Below are positions 47,853 through 58,373 of a DNA stretch of 64,000 nucleotides, in pieces. Every line of letters begins with the position of its first letter. Positions within the stretch are counted from its first letter, which is position 1. Both the position numbers and the translations under genes were made by a program. The notes under the pieces were generated by a model. The model was not told where the DNA came from and searched no databases. It worked only from the letters and a program-made list of their open reading frames with translations. This DNA comes from Cavia porcellus (Eukaryota; Chordata; Mammalia; Rodentia; Caviidae): assembly GCF_034190915.1 (NCBI RefSeq), contig NW_026947492.1, positions 17,676,001 through 17,740,000 on the forward strand. The letters run 5' to 3'.

Positions 47853-49592
47853 AGATTGATGGATTCTGCAATAATACCTTTCAAAATTAACAGAAATAAT
47901 TTATTCCATGACAAAGAGCAACAGAGGAAATACATATATATATGACTTTTTGTATGGTTGGATCTATCTCTTTTTGGTAATGAGGTACTAAGTTCTATAT
48001 TACAATTATGTTCTTGCTTATTTGATTTTTCATGTCTATGATTATGTGCCTTATAAATTAGGGGTTTCCATATTTGTTGCATATATATTTATGATTGTTA
48101 TCTCATCCTTTTCAATTTTTCCCCTAACAAGTATATAGTGACCATTTTAAAAATCTCTTTTGATCATTCTTTGTTTGAAATTCACATTGTCTACAAACAA
48201 AATAGCTGCCTCTCTTTTTTTTTTTTCTGGCTTCCTATTGTAAAGAGTACTGTTTTCCATTCTTTCACTATTAGTCTATGAATTTCGTTTTGAATTAAAT
48301 GTTTTTTTTTTTTGTATGCAGGGTATCGTTGGATCCTGTTTCTTGATCCATTTTGTCAGTCCGTTTCCTTTGATTGGTGAATTGAGGACAGTTTCACTGA
48401 TGCTTATAAGTGATATGTATTGACTTCTATTTCTCAGGTTATTTTCCTGTTTTTGGACCTGTAATTTTCTCCTCTCTTTGATTGCTTGTCCTGCCTGGTG
48501 GTATCTTTCTGTTGCTGCTCTTCAAATTGTGTTCATTTTTAATCTGTCTCTATGATATCGTTCAATACTTCTGTAGTGTTGTTTTGTTGGTCAAGAATTT
48601 TCTCTGTTGCTCTTTAGAATAAATTATTTCTGTTAATTTTGAAAGGTATTATTGCGGAATCCATCAATCTGGGATAGAAGTTGCTTATTTTTCAGAACTT
48701 GAAATACTTCAACCTTCTTGTCTTGAGAGTTTGTGTTAAGAAGTCAACTATGATTCTAATGGACTTCCTTTTATAGATTGTCTCTTTTACAACTTTTAAT
48801 ATTCTCTTCTCTGAATTTCTGGGATCTTGATTATCATATGTCTGGGTATAGATTTATTTTCATTATGGCTAATTGGTGTTCTATATGCCTCACTTATCTG
48901 AACATCAGGTACTTTCCCTATGCTTGAGAAGTTTTCTGATATTAATTCTCAAATAACTTGTTCTTTTTTAATGTTGGGTTTTTAAATGTCATTTGTGTTG
49001 ACTTCTGCTTCTTTAATTGAAGTCAATCAAACATATTGTTTTACTTCATATTATTACCTTGTAACTGTTGAATTGTTATTTTCTGATCTTTTGCTATTTT
49101 CAAGAGATCTTTCTTTTCATAATCACTAGTCAAGATCCTGTCTTCAAGGTCTGAAAGTATGTCTTCAGCTTCATTCAAGTAGCTTTCCTAGCATTCAATG
49201 GAATTTTTAATTTCCTGTATATCTGATTGGATCTGTTTCATAAATTCCATTTCTTTCCTATATTGATTGTTCATGGTTTCCATCCCCTTCTTGTCATCAC
49301 CTATTCTTTATCTATGGGTATTCTAGATTTGTTGAGCAATTTCTTTGTAAATACTGATTTTTTTTTTAATCTGAGAGATTATTTTTGATCTAATTTCGTC
49401 TAAAGACTCATGGATTTGTTGCTATCCTTTAAGAAACGTCAGGTGTGTGTCTTCCATTTTCCTCTACCTCATTGTGTTCTGGACTTGTTTTGAGTAGGCT
49501 GAAATCTGAGGATGCACTTTGCTTCCCTGTCTTGTCATTTTCTCTTTTAACAGTTTTTGTTTTGTTTTCTGCATTGGTCCTTGTAAGGTTTT
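44250..49592 (-). mobile_element. L1-A: near full-length old L1, minus strand, main part
   Basis: Read on the minus strand from 49592 down: start of the 5' region/ORF1 (a degenerate C-terminal ORF1 domain around 48640-48830), endonuclease region (about 47600-48450), reverse transcriptase entry ('QKPEKDPIKKESYR' with 'SLMNIDAEI' on 46662-46862) and the C-terminal block '[19 protein letters not shown]' (45702-45944). A 3' UTR follows at about 44640-44250. Stops and shifts throughout, so no active protein. Its 5' end is displaced to 53173-53350 by the insertion of L1-B. Confidence 0.9.
47806..47849. repeat. (TA)n microsatellite
   Basis: 22 TA dinucleotides inside the endonuclease region of L1-A. 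Confidence 0.95.
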
Positions 49593-52500
49593 TTGTTTGT
49601 TTGTTTGTTTGTTTGTTTGTTTTTTATTTAAGGAGACAAAGAAAAAAACAGAGAAAGGGTACACGTTATACAGAATTTCAGAAAAAATAAATAATAGGAA
49701 ATCACTAGTTAATAGATTACATATTGTTATCTTAGAAATAGTTGTTCAAGTTACAAAATTAAAGCATATAAAGTGGATTTTCAAACAGTGAGACTGAAAA
49801 TAGTTTTGTTCAATGATCCAACAAAACTTAGTAATATAGTTATCTATCTTCTACAATTAAATATATATGCAGTTATATTCTTTAGAGCACTTTCTTTTCT
49901 TTTATACAATGACAATTACACATTTTGGGTTTTATTACTCCCACAGTTCTTATTATCTTTTTTTTTAAGAGAGGAAAACCAAATGTGACATAACAGAAAA
50001 GAGTCAGTCAAATCAAAAGGATGGACATAATAGATAATGTAAAAACGAAATAAAGGTGATGAACAATGGTTATCATACTGCCTCTTGCTATCTTAAAAAG
50101 AATTGCCTATACCATCAGTTATAATAAAATCGAACAAAATAGTAAAGAATAAAACCAAAACATTGGAGACATTACAGGACTTTAAAAGAAGATAATACTC
50201 AACCAGAATGGGCGTCATAATGAATCTTATTGTCATTACAGTTTTGCCTATACTTTTGAACTTGGTACTATCAAGTAAAGCAGAAAGAGGAAAATCAGTC
50301 AAAGCAAGATGGTCAGGGCTATACAGCATTTCGAATCAAGTTAATAGGAAATCAAAGTGGGTTATTATAATGTATCCTGCTATTTTTATTTTCCTTTAAT
50401 TAAAAAGATAAAAAAGTAAATAATTTTAAAAAGGAGACTGAGATAAAAGAGGGCATAACAACAAAACAGTGCAAGTCAAAGCATAACCATTTAAGCAAAA
50501 TAGTGTTTCACTACAAGATATCCTGACACAAAAGTAGTTACCATAGTGTCTCTTTCCTGGAAATCTTTGAGTATAACTTCGTATAATGTAGCACCAAACA
50601 TATCAAAACAATGTAAAACCATTCAAGAGAATGACAGTAATACAGGGTACTTAGCCAACTATCAGAAAACGAACAATGGTTTCTGTATAATCTCCTTGTC
50701 TATTAAAGTTTTTGCTTATATTATCACATATAATAAAATACAATAAGATATAACCTGTTAAGAATGATGGAGACAGAAGAATAAAAGTTGATGGGACTTC
50801 AAAGCAAGATGATACTAAATCAGCACTAGCTATTATGATGTCTTGTTTTCTCCAAAATAGCTATTCCTACCATCCAATCTTTTCTGCCTCATTTCTGTTG
50901 AGCTCTTTTTCTGTCATTTGTTGTCAGTTTGTCATCTTCATTTCGCTTTCTGCTCCATTCATTGTGGCCTCCACATTGTGGACACTGTTTCTGAAGTCTT
51001 GGTATTTTCCTTTTTTAGAATATCTTGCAGTATTCTCTGTAGAGTTGAATTGGTGGTTGCAAATTCCCCTAGTTCCTCTTTATCCTGGAAGCACATTGTT
51101 TATCCATCAATTTCTAGAGACAGTTGTGCACAACATATCAATCTTGGCTGGAGGTTATTATCTTTCAAAGCTTGAATTATTTCCCCCAACGGTCTTCATG
51201 ATTTGATGTTTTGTGCTGAGAAGTCTGCTGTAATTCTGATGGGTGTTCCCTTGTAAGTGATCTGTTTCTTGTCTCTGATGGCTTTTAGTATTCTGTTCTT
51301 ATATTGGATTTTGGAATTTTGATTATTATATGCCTGGGTGTAGCTCTGCTTAGATTGTAGGTGGCTGGGTACTGCATGCCTCATACATCTGAGTATCTTT
51401 ACCTTTTGTTAAATTAGGGAAATTCTCTTGGATTATTTCTGTGAATAGCTTTTGTAGTCCATTTGTTTGTGTCCCTACTTCTTTTATGTTCTTAATTCTT
51501 AAGTTATAGATCCTCTTATCATCTTCTAGCCTTTGTATAATTGCTGTTTGTTTTCTTGTTATTTTTAAGAAGTTTTTCATTTCATGCTCCCATATTACAA
51601 ACCTTCCCTCCAATTCAGATAATCTATCCTTAGTTTCTTTCAGGTTGTTATGCCAGCTTTTGATAGAGTTTTAGTTTCCTGGTAATCTCTTTGAACCTGT
51701 TTCACATATCCTATGTTTTCTCTATTTTCTCCATCAAACAATTATCCCGTTTTTCTGTTCTTCTATTCCACCATCTATTTTTTTCTTTGGTGGTGCTTAG
51801 AATTTCTTTAATTATTCCACTTATATCTTGCTTTATTGATCAATCCTGCGGATTGGTCCATGGGCCTCGCCTGGAGAGGTGATGGAGATGGAGGGCTGGG
51901 CAAGAGAAAAGAGAGATGGAGACAAGGTGGGATTCCATTCAAGTCTAATTTATTCTTAAAATGGCTACAACATATATAGCATGGACGCGGGCCAATGGGG
52001 CAGGAAGAGGGCACGGAGTGTTATCTGATAGGTCATCATCACATCCGGATATATGACCTAAGCAGGAGAGGATTATGGGAGATGTAGGCTAAAGCGGGAA
52101 GTTGCTCACGTCATATGCATTGCAGGCAAGGGGAGGATCACGGGAAATGTAGGCTGACACACAAAATGCCCTCAGATGGGAGGGGCAGGGCAGCAGCAGC
52201 CATTCTGAGCCACTCCCTACACTTTATTTCATTAAATACTTCTTTTTTAAACTCCTCTATGAGGCTCTGGAGATATCACTTTATGTCTATTGGTGCTGTG
52301 TCTGATATTGCATGTTTTCTGTCTTCCTTTGTGTTTCCCTTTCCTGGATCAGTGTTCTCAGGTTTGGGGACTGAGGACACTTTCTTGTTGCTTCCTCTTT
52401 CCATACTTTTTGTTTGTTCCATACAAGCGAATTTAGGAGGTCCAATTTTTTCTCTTTTTTGGTTACAGTTTGTTTGAATTGTGCCGGCTAGGTGTTCCTG

Positions 52501-53172
52501 CCTAATGCTGTGTACTAGGGAGACACAGACCTGGGCAGCCTCTGCTGGGCCTGCTCCACCAGGTCAACCTACCAAAGGCTTCACTGCTAGAGTGCAGCTC
52601 CAAACACTAGGACCTGGTTTGGGCTAGCCTACTGGGTCTTAGTCAGTGGCGTCACGGAGGCCAGGCCCTCCCCACCAATCCCACTTGAGAGGGGAATATG
52701 CGATTAATGTCACTGCAGTGCCCTGTTCTGGCAAGTCTGCCCCATCCCAGTATGTCCTTTGCTGGAGCCTCTTACTTTATGAAAGGGTCCCCGTTCCACT
52801 GACTCGCCACAAGTCGATGTAGGGCTCCCTGCTAGTCCCAGTCTCAACTCTGTTCACAGATTCCCACTCTCAGAGCTTTTGTGCATCTCTCTCCCTGCCC
52901 TGCAGATTTGGACACAGCAGCAATTTTAATCGCGGCTTCCAGTGGTGTGGGTTCTAGCTTCCATGATGAGATTTTATCTGCTCCTGTTATAGCACCAGCA
53001 TTGGATTTCCAGTTGGTTTCTCTTAGCTTAGTTCATTCCTTGGTCTGCAGGGTTTTTTCCCCTTGCTTAGGACTCCTCGTCCCACACAATTCCTGGATTT
53101 TAAGTGGGGTATCTCAGAGAGCTTCTGTAGCTGCTGCTATCTATCCAGCATGTTCTTAGGGAAGTCTTTCAT
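49593..53172 (-). mobile_element. L1-B: ORF1-only (HAL1-like) retroposon, minus strand, with target duplication
   Basis: A 3.58 kb insert in L1-A, flanked by GTCCTTGTAAGGTTTT at 49577-49592 and again at 53173-53188 (16 bp, perfect). Read on the minus strand: a GC-rich 5' region (53172 to about 52480); ORF1 with coiled coil and RRM-like part on 51350-51613 ('IIQENFPNLTKGKDTQ') and a C-terminal domain with 'ITYKGTPIRITADFSA' on 51196-51384, running degenerate to about 50900; then no ORF2, but a degenerate ~152-bp tandem array (about 50870-50030), a unique 3' part, and a (CAAA)n tail complement at 49593-49625. ORF1 without ORF2 is the plan of HAL1 elements, which need L1 proteins in trans. ORF1 has stops and is also interrupted by an LTR. 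An L1 with a precise ORF2 deletion is the alternative. Confidence 0.7.
51831..52227 (-). mobile_element. Solo LTR of an ERVK-type (class II) endogenous retrovirus, inside L1-B
   Basis: A 385-bp LTR (51837-52221) with TG...CA ends and a perfect 6-bp target duplication CTTTAT (51831-51836 and 52222-52227), the size typical of ERVK integration. On the minus strand there is a TATATA box (about 51979-51971), AATAAA (complement at 51949-51954) and a pyrimidine-rich U5 ending near CCGCAGG. U3 holds an imperfect direct repeat (about 52061-52100 and 52125-52162, each with GGGA.ATGTAGGCT). No internal retroviral sequence remains, so two LTRs of an old provirus probably recombined. Well preserved compared with its L1-B host. 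Confidence 0.85.
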
Positions 53173-53350
53173 GTCCTTGTAAGGTTTTGCAGTAGATCTT
53201 TTTTTTAATCGCTAGTATCAAAGCTTCTGTATATAAATTTTGTTCTTCAGGGATGTCTTATGTGCATAGAATTTTCTTGTTTTGTGTATGTCCCAAAATC
53301 CTATTTTTCAAATAATTAACAGTGAGTTATTTTTTAATATCCCTTTAACT
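53173..53350 (-). mobile_element. L1-A: displaced 5' end
   Basis: Continues L1-A beyond the L1-B insertion. 'CTTCAGGGATGTCTTATGTG' and 'TGTGTATGTCCCAAAATCCT' match the reverse complement of the plus-strand L1 at 54700-54870 ('CTCAGGGATGTCATCTGT', 'TGTGTCTGTCTCAAAATCT'). In that other L1 the junction is uninterrupted, so it serves as the empty site. Confidence 0.65.
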
Positions 53351-53576
53351 CAGTTCTCAGTCCTTTGGTGCTGGGCTGTAAGGAAGTCATTACCCAAGAA
53401 GGTCTCAATATTATTATTACATAAGTTAGAATAACTGACTAAAATGGATAGCACATCCTAGCTAAAGTAGTACAATTAACAATGACAATAGTATGAAGCA
53501 CAATTCAGAACCTGAGAAATTGTGATAGATATTGATTTTCATATCTTTAACCAGCTGAACAAAATCTACAATTATA

Positions 53577-54343
53577 GATCACAGTGGTGGGGAGCCTAGG
53601 CATGAACCAAGAAAGGGCTCATTCGTCACCTGCATCTCCTATGTTCTATCTCCTCAGAAGTCTGTCTTCATTGGCTTCTGCCATTCCAATGCTGGTGAAC
53701 TTTGTGGTGGCACAGAATCCCAACTCCTAGGCTGAGTATGTGACTCAACATTTTTTTTTTTAATTTTCAGGATGTGGTGTCTCATAATGTCACACTCACT
53801 GCAATGGGTAGGATGGCTGCTTTCTTCTCTGTTACCCTGGTTTTACAATGTCACAATGTTTTTTCAAGTCTGTCTTCAGATGGTAGCTTGGTGTACAGCA
53901 TGGGATTGAGTGGTGCATTCTATGCTGAGTACTTTTCTGCAAGACTCATGTAATAATTTTTTCTCTGACTATCACACTACACTACACTAGAGCTCTCCTG
54001 CTCTAGAACTGTTATCAATGAGGTAGTTCTGTTATTAAGTTCTCTTAATATTTTTCTACCAACCCTGATTATGCTTTCATCCTATATCTTCATCATAGAC
54101 AGCAACCTGCACATTTACTGACCTGCAGACATGTCCAAAGTCTTAAGCACTTGAAGCTTCCACATCTCAACAGTTTCTATCTATTTTGTTCTCTAGCCTC
54201 ATGTACCTGCTTCACACATCATCTCCATGGGCCAAAAGAAAGTGTGCTTTGTGTTTCATATCCTTATTGTTCCCATGCTGCTCTGCATGATCTACATTCT
54301 GTGGAATAAGGATATTAATATTGTGATCAAAAAGTTCCTATAA
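53577..54343 (+). pseudogene. Olfactory receptor pseudogene, OR8-like, 5'-truncated (unit 6)
   Basis: Begins at the TM1 motif ('TVVGSLGM' reading) and has no start codon region. 'MFYLLRSLS' follows, then a short deletion before 'MLVNFVVAQN'. A T9 run (53752-53760) sits where 'QLYFF' should be. The DRY region is lost ('ITLTAMGRMAAFFSV'-like). 'LELSCSRTVINEVVLLLS' in TM5 and 'MLLCMIYILWNKDINIVIKKFL' with a stop at 54341 mark the C-terminal part. TGA/TAG codons interrupt several places, for example within the HIRST-equivalent near 54118. Clearly dead and old. Confidence 0.9.
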
Positions 54344-54700
54344 AAAAGAAGTTTCTTGTTAAAAGTGTATATAGAAAAAATTATGTGTGTGCAATGCAAA
54401 TAATGCAGAGAAACAAATATAGGCTCACAAATCATGAGATCAGTGGTAGAGTCCATTTAAGAAAAACATATATAGATTAAGCTTGGATTCCTAGGATGAG
54501 ACAGATGGAAGATAGCACTTCTTTGAGATATTCCCAGTTCCATCCTGTCAGAGAAACCTGAATCACATCTATTCATTATAAATCATCCTCAGATACTCTA
54601 TGATTTATTATGCTTTACATATATGAAATATTACACTGGATAGGCCAGTATAATTTACCTTTATTAATTCAGTAAATATATTTATGGAAGGATTTGTACT
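54344..54700. other. Intergenic 3' flank of unit 6
   Basis: AT-rich sequence with loose similarity to the downstream flanks of the other receptors. No coding sequence. Confidence 0.45.
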
Positions 54701-56030
54701 GAGCCAAATAGATACTAACATCTCACCCTTAATAAAAGGGAAATTTTGAGATTTTGAGACAGACACAAATCCAAGAATGTGCTACAAACAGATGACATCC
54801 CTGAGCAGCAGACATTTCCCAGGGAGGACTCGATACTAATAATAAAGTTTCCTACCACAAAATCTTACAAGAATCAACACAGAAAACAAAACAAAATTTT
54901 AAAAAGACAAAATGACAAGACCCATAACTAAAAAGCAACCTCAGAAATCCAGCCCACTGAGCACAAAGACAGGAGAAAATGGGATAGAGGAAAATAGAAG
55001 AAACAAATCTTAAATGTCTGAAATGATAACAACCAAAGAAAAGAAACAAATTCATGAGGATATAGAGGAAATCAGACAGAAATAATCTCTCAGGTGAAAA
55101 AGAAATGACCACCATAATGATAGAATTGCTCAGGAAATCTAGAGTAGACTAGATTTAAATAAAATAGAGAATCTAGGAAAGTGATGGAAACCATAAACTT
55201 TCAACATAAGAAAGTAATAGAATACATCAAACAGATTCAAGTAGATATTGAAGAAATTAAAAGTTCTATCGAGAATTTGCAAAAGTACATGAAAAATGCT
55301 GAAGATACCTATCAAATTTTGAAGACAAGATTGCATTTAGTGATCACAAAAAAAAGTTCTCTAAAAAGAACAAGGAATCATGGAAAAACAATTTACCAGC
55401 TGCAAAATAATTCAAAGAAACATAATATGAGATTGTTTGGCATCATTGTAAATGGTGGAGTCAAAATAAATGACATAAAAAAATCTTTTTGCAGAATCAA
55501 GAGCAGAAAATTTCCAAGCATGAGAACAGAATCTGACAGGTTAATAAGTCAGGCATATGGATCAAAATAAACCTACGCCAGGACATATAATAATAAAGAT
55601 TCCAGGAATTAAGTCAAAGAGCACAATATTAACAGCTATAAGAGAAAAGCAACTAATCATCTATAAAGGAAAGCTCTATAAAACCATAGGTGAATTCTCA
55701 GTACAAACCATGGAGTCAAGAAGAACATGTAGTGAAGTATTTCAAATTCTGAAGAAAAGCATCTTCCAATCAAGACTGACATATCCTAAGACTATATATC
55801 AAAATTTATTTAGAAATAAGACACTTCCATGGAAAGAACAACTGAAGAAATTCATGACCATTAAACCAACTCTATAAATGGACTGAAAGATATTCTAAAA
55901 AACAAATGATGACAATTCCAAGAACACCAATTTTGGAAATTCTTTGTATACAAGAAACACATCTAATGGAAACATATATTCATAGACTGAAAATCAAAGT
56001 GGAATTTTACAATGAACGTGGATAATGTGA
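54700..56030 (+). mobile_element. L1-C: old L1, + strand, 5' region, ORF1 and start of ORF2
   Basis: Sense-strand L1. The 5' part matches L1-A. ORF1 appears as a coiled-coil region (55181-55560, charged, 'IKQIQVDIEEIKSSIENLQ') and a C-terminal domain (55557-55877, 'HIIIKIPGIKSKSTILTAIR' then 'YKGKLYKTIGEFSVQTMESRR'). The two lie in different frames, separated by a shift near 55560. About 55920-56030 may be the beginning of ORF2, ending abruptly. Inactive. Confidence 0.8.
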
Positions 56031-56179
56031 ACAAATAGTGTTTTCTTTCATTTTGCTGTCACACAAAGAAATTGCTTTCCAAAAGAAAATACTGTTAATT
56101 AGCGTTATCAGAGACCATCCAGATGTCACAAGTGAAACTTCAGGCAAAAACATTTCTAAAATTCTGTACTAGTCACTAA

Positions 56180-57693
56180 TAAGTTTGTCCGTGCACTCGC
56201 TACACACATAAGCACACATATGTTGTCTTAAACCAGATGATTTTTGGGTGGTTTTGTCTCATCATAGACAGATTCCTTTGAGTAACAGCTCTTAGTCTTC
56301 CTGTGTTCACTATAAACTAACGGTTCAGGATCCATCCTTTATCTCATGTGCTTTCTGTTACTCAGAAGTGCACGGAGGAAAAGAGAATGCTCCTAACTTG
56401 AAGAACAGTGACCGACAGTAATAGACCTCATCTCCAGCTCTATGTCTTTGAGAAGGACCAAGCTACATAGAGAAACATACAAGCAAGAATAATTGACAGT
56501 TCTGTGGAGATCCTGAAGCAATTTTTATAAATTAAGTAGGACTCAGAACATTTTTAATATTTATTTATTTTACTGAAGAATGAAGAAATAATGAATGCTG
56601 GGAATAACTCATGGTTTCTTATGCATTTTTACAATTTTTACATGTTTTCTGACTTCAAAGTTAAATTGCTAATGTAAATATTTCCAACTGTTAGAATGAT
56701 TACTATATTTCTAAAGTTTAGCATTTGAATTAGTATTGCATGGAGGAAGTTTAACTGTGTTCAGTGCGAATCAATACAGTATTGAATGCATCAAGAAAGT
56801 GTGTAATATTAACTGTTGAGATGCACCAGGAGGGTGCTTGTCATTCTGGATGCAGTGGTCCTGTAACACCTTCATTCCTCTCAGCTCATTCCTGGGAACT
56901 TGCCAGCAGTCTTTTTTTTTTTTTTTTTTTTTTAATATCAGACAGGTAAGGTCCCGAGGTCATAACAAGGTTGAAAGGAGGCACATGTCAGGCATAGAGC
57001 ATGAACACCCAATGATTCTTCCTTATTGTGAAGTGACTTTTGCCTCTATTCCATCTTTCTAAATTTTAAACTTATTTCAGTGGCAAACAGAAATATTCAC
57101 TGCTCCACATTTACCCCCATATGGGTTATCAAAATGTATACCTCGGCTTCATTAAACATACTGTTATAATGGCCCTGGTTAATTTTTTCTTTGTGATTTT
57201 TTTTCTTCTTGCAATAAATCACTTAAAACAATCTCTTTATGTTATGTTTTAAAGCCTTACTCAACTTGTGAATATTTTAGTATATTGGTAAGAAACTTAT
57301 CAGACTTGCAACATTGTCTCTCATATTCTTATAATCCATAACATCAGATCAGAGCACCAAACACTGGACAAGCAGTGGGGGAAAAGTGAAAAATCGAACT
57401 GTTGATTTTCTCTAGCGTGGACACTTGTGGAATGAGACTCTCCTTGGTGGATATTATCATTGTCTGTTTCCCATCATACTCTTGCCACCTTTGGCCAGCA
57501 TGTAAACTCAAACTTACAACAAGCCTTTATAGAAGGGACAGCTTCATGAGGTATCTGGAGCAGTCAAAGATGCCTGTGGTCTGTGATCTACTCGCATGTT
57601 CAATTTCATTCTAGAAATAGAGAATAAAAATATGCAGTACTTAACCGTTGGAAAAGTTCGGTTATGTCATGCAACAACATAAAATCATATAAT
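56180..57693 (+). repeat. OR unit 7: upstream module fused to a truncated receptor
   Basis: Collinear with 27295-28690 of unit 4a up to the exon-like 'AATATGCAGTACTTAACCGTTGG' and 'GGTTATGTCATG' (57629-57672). After about 20 further bases the sequence enters receptor TM3. Intron, acceptor, start codon and the first ~110 codons are missing. A T26 run at 56910-56935 with about 70 bases of unrecognised sequence interrupts it relative to unit 4a and may be a degenerate SINE. Confidence 0.7.
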
Positions 57694-58373
57694 TAGAGTG
57701 TCACGTGTTGGCTGCAATGGTATATGACCACTATGTTGCCATCTGTAGCCCATTGCTTTTCAATGTCACCATGTCTTCTAGAGTCTGCTGCTGGATAGTA
57801 GTTGGGGTGTCCAGCATGGGGTTTATTGGTGCCACAGCTCACACAGTCTGCATGCTGAGAGTGATTTTCTGCAAGGCTGAAGTGATAAACCATTACTTCT
57901 GTGACCTTTTCCCACTATTGGAGCTCTCCTGCTCCAGCACTTTAATCAATGAGAGAGTGGTTCTGTGTTTAAGTGCTTTCAACATTCTCCTCCCAGCCTT
58001 GACCATTCTCAGTTCCTATATCTTCATCATCGCCAGCATCCTCCGCATTCGCTCTACTGCAGGCAAGTCCAAAGCTTTCAGCACCTGCAGCTCCCACCTC
58101 TCAGCAGTTGCTGTGTTCTTTGGTTCTGCTCCATTCATGTACCTGCAACCCTCATCAGTCAGCTCCATGAACCAAGCAAAACTGTCCTCTCTGTTTTATG
58201 CTACTCTTCTGCCTATCCTGAACCCCCTGATCTACAGCCTGAGGAATAAGGATGCAAAAGGTGCCTTAAAGAAATTCTTCCTAAAAATCAAGTTGAGAAA
58301 AACAATTTTTACTTTGGTAAATAGTCATAATTTCTTTTTTTTTTATTTAAAGAGAAAAAAAGAAAGGAAATAA
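57694..58373 (+). pseudogene. Olfactory receptor pseudogene, OR8/OR8G-like, lacking the N-terminal third (unit 7)
   Basis: Starts at the [13 protein letters not shown] region (here ECHVLAAMVYDHY), directly after a TAA at 57690, and then stays open for over 200 codons: [92 protein letters not shown]. All loop-2 cysteines, including the one lost in the intact gene, are present. TM1, TM2, most of TM3 and the start codon are missing. The normal stop is lost too, so the frame runs into repeat X and ends at 58371. It is dead because of truncation, yet shows no internal shift, so the deletion looks recent compared with the other pseudogenes. Confidence 0.93.

Noticed and set aside
50835..51206. Membrane protein on the + strand
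   Set aside because: It is antisense to the C-terminal ORF1 remnant of L1-B. Hydrophobic frames are expected opposite A-rich coding DNA.
55181..55877. Novel coiled-coil host gene
   Set aside because: The coiled coil plus the 'HIIIKIPGIKSKSTILTAIR' domain is a broken L1 ORF1, and surrounding sequence is L1.
57705..58373. Functional short receptor of about 220 residues
   Set aside because: It lacks TM1, TM2 and most of TM3, has no proper start or stop, and the tail is retroposon sequence.
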